Source of the DNA: Candidatus Zixiibacteriota bacterium | GTDB lineage: Bacteria; Zixibacteria; MSB-5A5; GN15; PGXB01 | Length of the DNA: 5,444 bases | Reading direction: 5' to 3' | NCBI GenBank assembly: GCA_003641425.1 | Contig: QNAH01000203.1 | Location: 1-5,444 of the forward strand | Shown: positions 1 through 5,444 of the stretch, piece by piece | How the letters are laid out: the number at the start of each line of letters is the position of its first letter | How positions within the stretch are numbered: the first letter of the stretch is position 1 | Position numbers and translations under genes: made by a program | The notes under the pieces: model-generated | The model's input: only the letters and a program-made list of their open reading frames with translations | Told to the model about the DNA's origin: nothing | The model's database searches: none

Positions 1-229
1 GATCGCCGGAACCGATTCGACCATACAGCTCGCCTTTTTTATTGTCGCCTGCGATTATACTCTGATTGGTGAAGAACTTTTCGCCGCTTCGGGATACCTG
101 TCTGGAAACGAATCGATTCTGTCATCGGTCAAGGCGCAGGATATAATTAAGATTTTGATCTCCCTGTTTATCATAGTCGCCATGATCTGGGCCACGATAG
201 ATCCATCCTCAACCTGGTGGGTGTTTTAA
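1..229 (+). CDS. C-terminal fragment of a membrane protein, DUF6754-like
   Basis: The frame is open from base 2 to the TAA at 227-229, giving 75 residues with no start inside the window, so the 5' part lies upstream. The fragment begins with the segment AGTDSTIQLAFF, continues with ACDYTLIGEELFAASGYL, and has a KAQD motif just before one clear hydrophobic helix (about residues 48-66). It ends in a short tail, STWWVF. The GT-D, DYT-IGEEL-AAS-YL and QD pattern matches what I remember of DUF6754 membrane proteins, whose function is unknown; this family call is from memory and untested. The stop codon directly abuts the ATG of the next gene in the same reading frame, with no spacer. The two are therefore almost certainly translated from one message, and the products probably act together in the membrane. 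Confidence 0.75.
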   Translation, partial: IAGTDSTIQLAFFIVACDYTLIGEELFAASGYLSGNESILSSVKAQDIIKILISLFIIVAMIWATIDPSSTWWVF

Positions 230-850
230 ATGCGCACAAAAATCCCGCTTGTCGTCTGCCTGGCTTTCGGCGTTATCATGTTTGCTCAGTATTTCTCCAA
301 TCATACTATCGCCCGGGCGGTATACAACAATATTCTCGAGTGGTGGCAAATCATATTTGCCTTTACACTTTTTGTGGGTGTGGCGGCTTTCATAAAAAAC
401 AACCTGAAAAGTATCAGTCGGGGCAAGAAGGACACGCCCTATAAGATAGTCTCGCTTATCGGACTGGCGCTTATGCCGCTCCTGGCCATAATAGGCGGAA
501 CCAGGATTGGTTCGCCGTTTCTATGGTCATTCGAAAATATGCTGGCCCCGATGCAGGCGACAGTTTTTTCGCTACTGGCATTCTTTGTTGCTTCGGCGTC
601 ATTTCGCGGTTTCAGGGCGAGGACCGTTTCGGCCACCATATTGCTTCTCACCGCCCTGATAGTCCTGATCGGGCGAATACCGCTGGCGGAAATGATATCG
701 GAATCACTCCCTAAAACCACATTCTGGATCCAGAGTTATCCCTCGATGGCCGCCCGACGGGCGATTTTGATCGGTATCGGACTGGGTTCGATGACCACCG
801 CCTTACGGGTCATTCTTGGAATCGAGCGGACATACCTGAGGGGTGAGTAA
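230..850 (+). CDS. Six-helix integral membrane protein of unknown function (206 aa)
   Basis: This frame encodes 206 residues with about six hydrophobic segments (near residues 5-22, 37-55, 72-90, 107-126, 134-152 and 176-196). Basic loops (KNNLKSISRGKK at 56-67, RGFRAR at 126-131) suggest cytoplasmic sides. Recognisable blocks are SFRGFRAR before the fifth helix, LIGRIPLAEMI around 147-156, and the C-terminal stretch AARRAILIGIGLGSMTTALR followed by LGIERTYLR. I recall similar C-terminal blocks in uncharacterised proteins encoded beside DUF6754 genes, but I know of no function. The ATG follows the previous stop directly, with a weak GGTGGG site six to eight bases upstream. The gene ends in TAATG, sharing one base with the next start. 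No catalytic motif, ATP-binding motif or transporter signature is visible. A structural or scaffold subunit of a membrane complex is an inference only. Confidence 0.85.
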   Translation: MRTKIPLVVCLAFGVIMFAQYFSNHTIARAVYNNILEWWQIIFAFTLFVGVAAFIKNNLKSISRGKKDTPYKIVSLIGLALMPLLAIIGGTRIGSPFLWSFENMLAPMQATVFSLLAFFVASASFRGFRARTVSATILLLTALIVLIGRIPLAEMISESLPKTTFWIQSYPSMAARRAILIGIGLGSMTTALRVILGIERTYLRGE

Positions 851-1662
851 TGGATCGTTTGCGAACCAGATGGATCATTTTTTCGGGACTGGCGATTGTC
901 GTCATTGTCTCTTATTTGATCACAATTAAATTTAAAACGGCGCCGTCACCGGCGACATTGAAAGCCTATAAATATCTCGATACTCTGCCTGAAAAATCAG
1001 TCGTTATATTTTCCTTCGATCATGAAGCCTCATCATTGCCGGAGATACAGCCGATCGCCCTGGCGATGCTCCGTCATGCTTTCAAAAACGATTTGAAAAT
1101 CGTGGGATTATCTTTATTTGCCGAAGGGACCGCAATCGGTTATGATTTATTGAGCAAAACGGCCCGTGAATATGACAGGCAGTATGGAAGCGATTATATA
1201 TTTCTCGGTTTCAAGCCGCAGTACATCTCCGCCATACTTGGTATGGGAGAATCTATCAAGAGGGTATTCCCCGAGGATTATCTCGGTAATATGACCGATA
1301 CCATGCCGATTATGCTCGGTATCGACAGCTATGACAATATCGAGATGGTGGTTTCAATCGCTGATGGCGATCGGACGGTGCAGTGGGTCGAATATGCCGG
1401 GGCGCGTTACAATCAGAAAGTGATGGCAGGGCTTACGGCGGCTATGATCACATCGTACGACCCATATCTATCCTCGGAACAGCTTTATGCGGTTGTGGGC
1501 GGTCTGCGCGGGGCGGCCGAATATGAAAATCTTCTTGATAAGCGCGGCGGCGGATCGCGCGGAATGCTGGCTCAGTCGGCGGCACATCTTTATATTTTAG
1601 CACTGGTCATTGTCGGGAATATTATTTATTTCAGAAACCGTCGGCGCCGGGGAGGGGGGTGA
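850..1662 (+). CDS. Membrane-anchored protein with a soluble domain between two end helices (270 aa), function unknown
   Basis: The 270-residue product has one helix near the N-terminus (about 9-27) and one near the C-terminus (about 246-261). Arginines flank both on the outer ends (MDRLRTR and RNRRRR), so both ends should be cytoplasmic and the central 215 residues extracytoplasmic. The central part alternates predicted strands and helices in a Rossmann-like way: SVVIFSFDHEASSLPEIQP (50-68), DLKIVGLSLF (81-90), DYIFLGFKPQ (115-124), MPIMLGIDSY (152-161) and EMVVSIADGD (165-174). The GGLRGAAEYENLL block (218-230) and the final GN-IY before the tail also look conserved-family-like. I see no enzyme signature. 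The start at 850 is backed by GAGGGG at 838-843 and overlaps the previous stop by one base. Its place between two polytopic membrane proteins suggests it supplies the outward-facing domain of a shared complex. CHASE2-like or GldG-like folds are distant alternatives. Confidence 0.85.
   Translation: MDRLRTRWIIFSGLAIVVIVSYLITIKFKTAPSPATLKAYKYLDTLPEKSVVIFSFDHEASSLPEIQPIALAMLRHAFKNDLKIVGLSLFAEGTAIGYDLLSKTAREYDRQYGSDYIFLGFKPQYISAILGMGESIKRVFPEDYLGNMTDTMPIMLGIDSYDNIEMVVSIADGDRTVQWVEYAGARYNQKVMAGLTAAMITSYDPYLSSEQLYAVVGGLRGAAEYENLLDKRGGGSRGMLAQSAAHLYILALVIVGNIIYFRNRRRRGGG
1649..1659 (+). promoter_or_regulatory. Strong G-rich ribosome binding site inside the end of the 270-aa gene
   Basis: GGGGAGGGGGG contains GGAGG at 1651-1655, eight bases before the ATG at 1664. 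It fixes that start over the in-frame ATG at 1610, which has no such site and would overlap the upstream gene by 53 bases. The same bases encode the last arginine and glycines of the upstream protein. Confidence 0.75.
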
Positions 1663-1663
1663 G

Positions 1664-2275
1664 ATGGATATCGGGATACTGGTTGCCGGAATACTGACCC
1701 TGGCCGTATTTTCGTTTTTATATAAGGACAATCCGGTTTACAAGGCGGCCGAATCATGGCTGATTGGGCTTTCGGTCGGCTACGCGCTGGTAATTTTCTG
1801 GCAGACGACTATCATAGATTTACTTCTGGTGCCGCTATTCTCCGAAGGCAGATTAATTCTTATAATCCCATTCCTTTTGGGCCTGATGATGTTCAGCCGT
1901 TTTTCAAAAAAGACCTCATGGCTTTCGCGAATTCCGATTGCCCTTATGATTGGAGCCGGGGCGGGAGTGGCTATACCGGCCATGCTTTATGCCCGGACAT
2001 TGAAGCAAATGTCTGCATCGGTGATGCCGATTATCGAAAACGGATCGCTCAATATCGAGGCGCCGGTAGTGGCGCTTGGGGTCATATCGACCCTGGCGTA
2101 TTTTTATTTCAGCCGCGAACACAAGGGTGTTATGGGATCGACAGCCAGACTGGGTACTTATTTCCTTATGATTTTCTTTGGGGCGACTTTCGGCTATACG
2201 GTCATGTCGCGCATGTCGACTTTTATAGGCCGGGTCGATTTCCTGTTAACCGATTTTCTTCACCTGATAAAATGA
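1664..2275 (+). CDS. Second six-helix integral membrane protein of unknown function (203 aa)
   Basis: From ATG 1664 the frame gives 203 residues. The start is chosen because GGAGG lies eight bases upstream and the upstream gene's TGA ends one base before it. The longer frame from 1610 would add 18 residues that read through the upstream gene's tail. About six hydrophobic segments are visible (2-19, 32-55, 63-80, 90-110, 131-149, 164-184). Recognisable blocks are FLYKDNPVYKAAE followed by GLSVGY near the N-terminus, and ARLGTYFLMIFFGATFGYTV with IGRVDFLL near the C-terminus. I recall YKDNP-YK-AE and RLG-YFLM-FGA-FG blocks in uncharacterised membrane proteins of several phyla, with no function attached. 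The gene ends in ATGA, which starts the next small gene. It is probably another subunit of the cassette's membrane complex; that role is inferred from coupling alone. Confidence 0.87.
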   Translation: MDIGILVAGILTLAVFSFLYKDNPVYKAAESWLIGLSVGYALVIFWQTTIIDLLLVPLFSEGRLILIIPFLLGLMMFSRFSKKTSWLSRIPIALMIGAGAGVAIPAMLYARTLKQMSASVMPIIENGSLNIEAPVVALGVISTLAYFYFSREHKGVMGSTARLGTYFLMIFFGATFGYTVMSRMSTFIGRVDFLLTDFLHLIK

Positions 2276-2394
2276 TCTGTTCCAAATGCCGGATAAAGAT
2301 GAAAGAGCAGAAGCGTTCCTTTCATAAGCGCCGGAAATGGGTCTGCCCCAGGTGCGGGAAGGTGCGCTTTCAGGAAATCAAGGAAAAGAAGTGA
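2272..2394 (+). CDS. Small basic zinc-ribbon protein (40 aa)
   Basis: The ATG at 2272 overlaps the TGA of the membrane protein gene as ATGA and opens a 40-codon frame ending in TGA at 2392-2394. The peptide carries two Cys-x2-Cys knuckles, C3/C6 (MICSKC) and C25/C28 (WVCPRCG), 18 residues apart, which is the layout of a rubredoxin-like or zinc-ribbon metal site. Sixteen of its 40 residues are Lys or Arg against three Glu, so nucleic-acid or acidic-protein binding is plausible. No strong ribosome binding site is seen upstream, so translation likely depends on termination-reinitiation from the gene before it. The frame is also open upstream to an ATG at 1756, but that part is an out-of-frame reading of the membrane protein gene. 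I cannot assign a role. It may be a regulatory or assembly partner of the membrane cassette, or a passenger. Confidence 0.78.
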   Translation: MICSKCRIKMKEQKRSFHKRRKWVCPRCGKVRFQEIKEKK

Positions 2395-2437
2395 TTGCAA
2401 CCATCGAATATTTTGTGCGTATTGCAGTATATCGATA

Positions 2438-2443
2438 CGGAAG
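2438..2443 (+). promoter_or_regulatory. Ribosome binding site deciding the DUF72 start
   Basis: CGGAAG, a modest Shine-Dalgarno match, lies five bases before the ATG at 2449. It supports 2449 over the in-frame TTG at 2395, which would prepend 18 residues before the family's usual N-terminal motif. Confidence 0.5.
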
Positions 2444-2448
2444 ATACC

Positions 2449-3216
2449 ATGGAAATAAAAATAGGCACATCCGGCTACAGTTTCGATGACTGGAAAGGAA
2501 CATTCTATCCGCCCGATATTCAGAAGGGCAAAATGTTCGATCATTATGTCAAGTATTTCAACACGGTCGAAATCAACTCGACATATTACCGGATCCCGCA
2601 TCCGGCGGTGATGGCCAATATCGAGAAAAAATCGCCGGATGGTTTCGAGTTTATTGTCAAGGCGCCTGACACGGTCACACATAAAAGAAAAAACATCGAG
2701 CGGGCGGTTCGCGATTTCGACGAATGTCTCAAGCCGATGGTCGAACCGGGAAAACTGAAAGGGATTCTGGCACAGTTTCCTTACTCATTCAAGTTCAATC
2801 AGGCCAATATCGATTATTTAAAATATTGCCGTGAGCTTCTGGAAAAATATCCTCTGTTCGTTGAATTCCGGCATAACAGCTGGGTCAACCGAGCCATGTA
2901 TGATGAATTCATTGCGGCGGGGATTGGTTATGTGGCGGTTGATGAACCGCCGTTATCCGGGCTTCTGGCGCCGGATTTTTTCAATACAACCGACACCGCA
3001 TATATAAGGCTTCACGGACGCAACAGCGAACACTGGTGGCAGGGGGGAGCACTACGCTATGATTATGATTACAGCCGAGAAGAACTGGAGCAGTGGAAAG
3101 ACAAAATCAAAAAGCGCGAAGAGAAAATAAAGAAACTCTATATCTTTTTCAACAACTGTCATCTGGGTCAGGCGGTCAAAAACGCCCAGGAGATGATAAA
3201 GGCGCTGGAGCTGTAG
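2449..3216 (+). CDS. DUF72 (YecE-like) family protein
   Basis: The 255-residue product is full length for the DUF72 family and starts directly on its hallmark IGTSGYSFDDWKGTFYP (5-21). It continues with YFNTVEINSTYYRIP (36-50), FEFIVKAPDTVTH (67-78), ILAQFPYSFKF (106-116), the VEFRHNSW motif (138-145), VDEPP (164-168), YIRLHGRN (185-192), a YDYDYS block (204-209) and YIFFNNCHLGQAVKNA (231-246). Family structures are TIM barrels with a cleft lined by conserved His, Arg, Asn and Glu residues. The biochemical role is unproven, though a link to nucleic acids has been proposed from similarity to endonuclease IV-like barrels. No signal peptide is seen, so it should be cytoplasmic. The ATG at 2449 is preferred because the family motif begins four residues later and a CGGAAG site precedes it. 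The gene lies in the same frame as the upstream zinc ribbon, 54 bases after its stop, and is probably co-transcribed. Confidence 0.95.
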   Translation: MEIKIGTSGYSFDDWKGTFYPPDIQKGKMFDHYVKYFNTVEINSTYYRIPHPAVMANIEKKSPDGFEFIVKAPDTVTHKRKNIERAVRDFDECLKPMVEPGKLKGILAQFPYSFKFNQANIDYLKYCRELLEKYPLFVEFRHNSWVNRAMYDEFIAAGIGYVAVDEPPLSGLLAPDFFNTTDTAYIRLHGRNSEHWWQGGALRYDYDYSREELEQWKDKIKKREEKIKKLYIFFNNCHLGQAVKNAQEMIKALEL

Positions 3217-3262
3217 TTTTTTGTTGACTATAAAATTCTTACCTGCTAAATAAAGGGTTTAT

Positions 3263-4210
3263 ATGGATACTATGATGGAAGAATACCTAAAAATAAACAG
3301 CATCAGGAAGACATACGGCGACAAAGTGGCCGTCGATGATCTGAGTCTTACTGTACCGGCCGGGTCGATATACGGCATTATCGGTCCCAACGGGGCCGGC
3401 AAGACGACAACGATCCGGATGATAATGGATATCATCGCACCCGACTCCGGTGAGGTTTTAATCGAGGGGAAAAAGCCGGACAGTGATTTTAAAAATATTG
3501 TCGGTTACCTTCCCGAGGAGAGAGGCCTTCATAAAAAAATGACCCTTGAAGAGGTCATTGTCTTTTTCGCCGAACTGAAAGGCGCCCGGCGCTCGCAGAT
3601 ATTATCCAATATCGATCCCTGGCTGAAGCGTATGTCCCTCGCCGAATACCGAAATCGTAAGGTGGAGGAGCTCTCCAAGGGGATGCAGCAAAAACTTCAG
3701 TTTGTCACCACCATGATACACAAACCGAAATTGATTATTCTCGATGAGCTTTTTTCCGGTCTTGATCCGATAAATATAGAGCTTATAAAAAACATACTTC
3801 TGGAAGAGAAACGCCGGGGCACGACGATTCTTTTTTCAACTCATGTAATGGAGCAGGCAGAAAAACTGTGTGATTTTATCTGCCTTATCAATAAGGGTCA
3901 GAAGGTCCTTGACGGCAGGATGGCCGAAATAAAAACTCGATTCGGGACTGATACCATCCAGGTCGAGATGGAGGGTGACGGGGCTTTTGCCGCCGATATT
4001 CCCGGAGTCGAATCGTTTACCGAATTCAACAATTATATCGAGTTAAAACTGGGCGATAATGCGGATACCCAGATGATATTAAAAAAGCTTTCCGAAAAAG
4101 TGAAAATCAGTCGATTCGAGATTGTCGAACCGTCGCTGTATAATATTTTTATCGATGTCGCCAGAGTCGATCCAACGGAACTTAACGCCGGCGAGGTGAC
4201 CAATGAATAA
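3263..4210 (+). CDS. ABC transporter ATP-binding protein, NatA/YhaQ-like, with C-terminal DUF4162-like domain
   Basis: The 315-residue cytoplasmic ATPase couples ATP hydrolysis to export by the permease encoded next. Visible motifs are Walker A GPNGAGKTT (41-49), the Q-loop region GYLPEERGL (81-89) with Glu where classical ABC proteins have Gln, signature LSKGMQQK (137-144), Walker B LIILDE (157-162) with catalytic E162, D-loop SGLDP (165-169) and switch histidine STH (H194). GYLPEERGL and LSKGMQQK are typical of the COG4152 group (YhaQ) as I know it. The residue after the catalytic Glu is Leu163 rather than the more usual Pro. Residues from about 225 to 300 fit a DUF4162-type C-terminal domain. 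The start at 3263 has AAAGGG five bases upstream; ATGs at 3272 and 3275 are worse placed. The 3' end carries GAGGTGA and overlaps the permease start by eight bases, so the two are coupled. Confidence 0.95.
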   Translation: MDTMMEEYLKINSIRKTYGDKVAVDDLSLTVPAGSIYGIIGPNGAGKTTTIRMIMDIIAPDSGEVLIEGKKPDSDFKNIVGYLPEERGLHKKMTLEEVIVFFAELKGARRSQILSNIDPWLKRMSLAEYRNRKVEELSKGMQQKLQFVTTMIHKPKLIILDELFSGLDPINIELIKNILLEEKRRGTTILFSTHVMEQAEKLCDFICLINKGQKVLDGRMAEIKTRFGTDTIQVEMEGDGAFAADIPGVESFTEFNNYIELKLGDNADTQMILKKLSEKVKISRFEIVEPSLYNIFIDVARVDPTELNAGEVTNE

Positions 4211-5444
4211 GCTGTGGGTAATTATAAAGAGAGAGTACGCTCAGGTTGTCAAAAAGAAGTCGTTTGTTGTCGGTATCGTTCTTCTGCCGGTTTTCATGAT
4301 AGTCCTCACCGTGGTACCGTCGCTCCTGGCCCGCAAAAAGCCGGCCACAAGCCAGCAGTTAGCCATTGTCGATCTCGATGGACGAAAAATGGGGGAGAAG
4401 TTTGCCGGTAAACTGGAGCGGTATAAACTGGATGACAGCAGTCTGACATATATTGTAACCGACATTTATGAGATAGACCCGAATGACACGACCGAATATA
4501 AGGCCGTCAGAAGCAGGCTTGATTCGGCACTGCAATCTAATAAAATAAAAAGCTACGTGGTCCTGTTTGATGATATAGTTAAGAATGATTCATGCATTGT
4601 GGTCGCCAAATCATTCAGTTTCAGGACAGCCGATCGTTTTAACTGGGCCATCACCAGAGTCCTGACCGAGGAACGCCTTTTAGAATCGAATATAAATATG
4701 GAGGTCGATTCGGTCCTGAATCTGACCCATCGGACCGTCTTCACACAAATGGCCCCGGGAGAAAAACAGCGCAATTTTGAAGTGATGTATTTGGGCGGGC
4801 TGTTTTTTGTATTGATTATTTTTGGTACTGTAATCGGTTACGGCCAGATACTTATGCGGGCTGTGATCGAGGAAAAAAATTCACGGATTATCGAGGTGAT
4901 GGTATCGTCGGTTTCGCCATTTCAGCTTATGGCCGGGAAAATCATTGGATTGGGGCTGGCCAGCCTGACACAGGTAGGGATCTGGGTGGTGATCGGATTG
5001 GGGATATATCAATTCCGGGGCAATCTGAGTATCAGCGCCGACATATCCGATGTTCTATTTAATCCGATTCTGATTTTCTTTTTTGTCGTCTACCTGGTGC
5101 TGGGCTATCTTCTGTATTCGACGATTTTTGCGCTGATCGGATCAATTGTCAATTCCGAAAAAGAATCTCAGGGCTTTATATTTCCCATTACCATGACGGT
5201 CATGCTGCCGATTATACTATCCATGTATATCATTCAGGAGCCGAATTCGCTGATTGCCACTGTATTATCATTAATTCCCTTTATGACACCGACCATGATG
5301 GTTATCCGGCTTAATATCATGAGTCCGACCAATTTCACCTTTGCAGACCCGATTGTCCTGCAATCGGTAATAGGCGTCATCCTGACAGTATTGACGATCC
5401 TGGGTGTGATCTGGTTCACCGGGAGAATATTTAGAGTTGGAATA
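4203..5444 (+). CDS. ABC exporter permease, NatB/YhaP-like (3' end beyond window)
   Basis: The ATG at 4203 lies inside the end of the ATPase gene, with GAGGTGA at 4193-4199 as ribosome binding site. The frame stays open for 414 codons to the window edge with no stop. The protein begins with a basic KREYAQVVKKKSF stretch, then a first helix (about 20-42) and an extracytoplasmic domain of some 150 residues (43-192) that includes LAIVDLDG. A bundle of about six helices follows (193-216, 246-268, 288-314, 325-344, 350-368, 386-406). The block EEKNSRIIEVMVSSVSPFQL (223-242) with AGKIIGL after it is the classic coupling segment of ABC-2 permeases of the NatB/COG1668 type (ABC2_membrane_3). Family members usually end soon after a FTGRIFRVGI-like stretch, so only about 10-25 residues are probably missing. 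The relatives NatA/NatB export sodium in Bacillus; the substrate here is unknown. Confidence 0.93.
   Translation, partial: MNKLWVIIKREYAQVVKKKSFVVGIVLLPVFMIVLTVVPSLLARKKPATSQQLAIVDLDGRKMGEKFAGKLERYKLDDSSLTYIVTDIYEIDPNDTTEYKAVRSRLDSALQSNKIKSYVVLFDDIVKNDSCIVVAKSFSFRTADRFNWAITRVLTEERLLESNINMEVDSVLNLTHRTVFTQMAPGEKQRNFEVMYLGGLFFVLIIFGTVIGYGQILMRAVIEEKNSRIIEVMVSSVSPFQLMAGKIIGLGLASLTQVGIWVVIGLGIYQFRGNLSISADISDVLFNPILIFFFVVYLVLGYLLYSTIFALIGSIVNSEKESQGFIFPITMTVMLPIILSMYIIQEPNSLIATVLSLIPFMTPTMMVIRLNIMSPTNFTFADPIVLQSVIGVILTVLTILGVIWFTGRIFRVGI

Noticed and set aside
439..720. Minus-strand 93-codon frame inside the 206-aa gene
   Set aside because: It is antisense to a coherent multi-helix protein and no domain is recognisable.
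751..768. CGCCC-GAC-GGGCG hairpin followed by ATTTT as an intrinsic terminator
   Set aside because: The stem is only five pairs with a three-base loop, the T-run is short, and it lies inside a well-supported coding region.
1610..1663. Upstream ATG start for the 203-aa membrane protein
   Set aside because: It would overlap the previous gene by 53 bases and lacks a ribosome binding site, while ATG 1664 has GGAGG eight bases upstream.
1756..2271. Long plus-strand frame upstream of the zinc ribbon as an N-terminal extension
   Set aside because: It is the out-of-frame reading of the 203-aa membrane protein gene and gives no coherent domain; only the last 40 codons carry the CxxC pattern.
2260..2682. 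Minus-strand 140-codon frame opposite the zinc ribbon and the DUF72 start
   Set aside because: It is antisense to the strongly recognisable DUF72 N-terminus and to the CxxC gene, and its product shows no family motif.
3214..3222. Run of six T after the DUF72 stop as a terminator
   Set aside because: No stable GC-rich hairpin precedes it; only a 4-bp stem with a long loop can be drawn.
3224..3252. Promoter-like TTGACT (3224-3229) with TAAATA (3247-3252) at 17-base spacing before the ABC ATPase gene
   Set aside because: The -10 match is only three of six and overlaps the ribosome binding site at 3252-3257, so transcription would begin at or just before the ATG and lack that site.
4241..4774. 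Minus-strand frames within the permease gene
   Set aside because: They oppose a clear NatB-type permease that stays open to the window edge.

Overview
This is a gene-dense bacterial window in which every supported gene lies on the plus strand. It holds seven protein genes, two of them cut by the window edges, and no RNA genes, mobile elements, CRISPR arrays or clear terminators. Gaps between genes are tiny: 0 to 54 bases, or overlaps of 1 to 8 bases. Shine-Dalgarno-type sites sit before most starts, ATG is used throughout, and base composition looks balanced (roughly half G+C by eye). The family mix is an uncharacterised membrane cassette, a DUF72 protein and a NatA/NatB-type exporter. This would fit an environmental, little-cultured bacterium; Zixibacteria or another FCB-group lineage is my guess from memory of similar cassettes, held with low confidence.

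Region 1 (1-2394) is a tight run of five reading frames. It starts with the C-terminal end of a membrane protein that resembles DUF6754 proteins. Next come a six-helix membrane protein (206 aa), a protein with one helix at each end and a soluble domain between them (270 aa), and a second six-helix membrane protein (203 aa). A 40-residue, very basic zinc ribbon follows, whose ATG overlaps the preceding stop codon. The stop/start junctions (TAA-ATG, TAATG, TGAGATG, ATGA) indicate one polycistronic, translationally coupled unit. The first four products are all membrane-bound and are probably parts of one complex. I know of no assigned function, so this is the best candidate here for an undescribed system.

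Region 2 (2395-3216) is a complete DUF72 (YecE-like) gene. It lies 54 bases downstream on the same strand and is probably co-transcribed, but it has no obvious link to the cassette.

Region 3 (3263-5444) is a two-gene ABC exporter after a 46-base AT-rich gap. The ATPase is of the NatA/YhaQ type (COG4152-like) with a C-terminal DUF4162-like domain. The NatB/YhaP-type permease overlaps it by 8 bases and runs off the window edge just short of its expected C-terminus. Its substrate cannot be told from the sequence.
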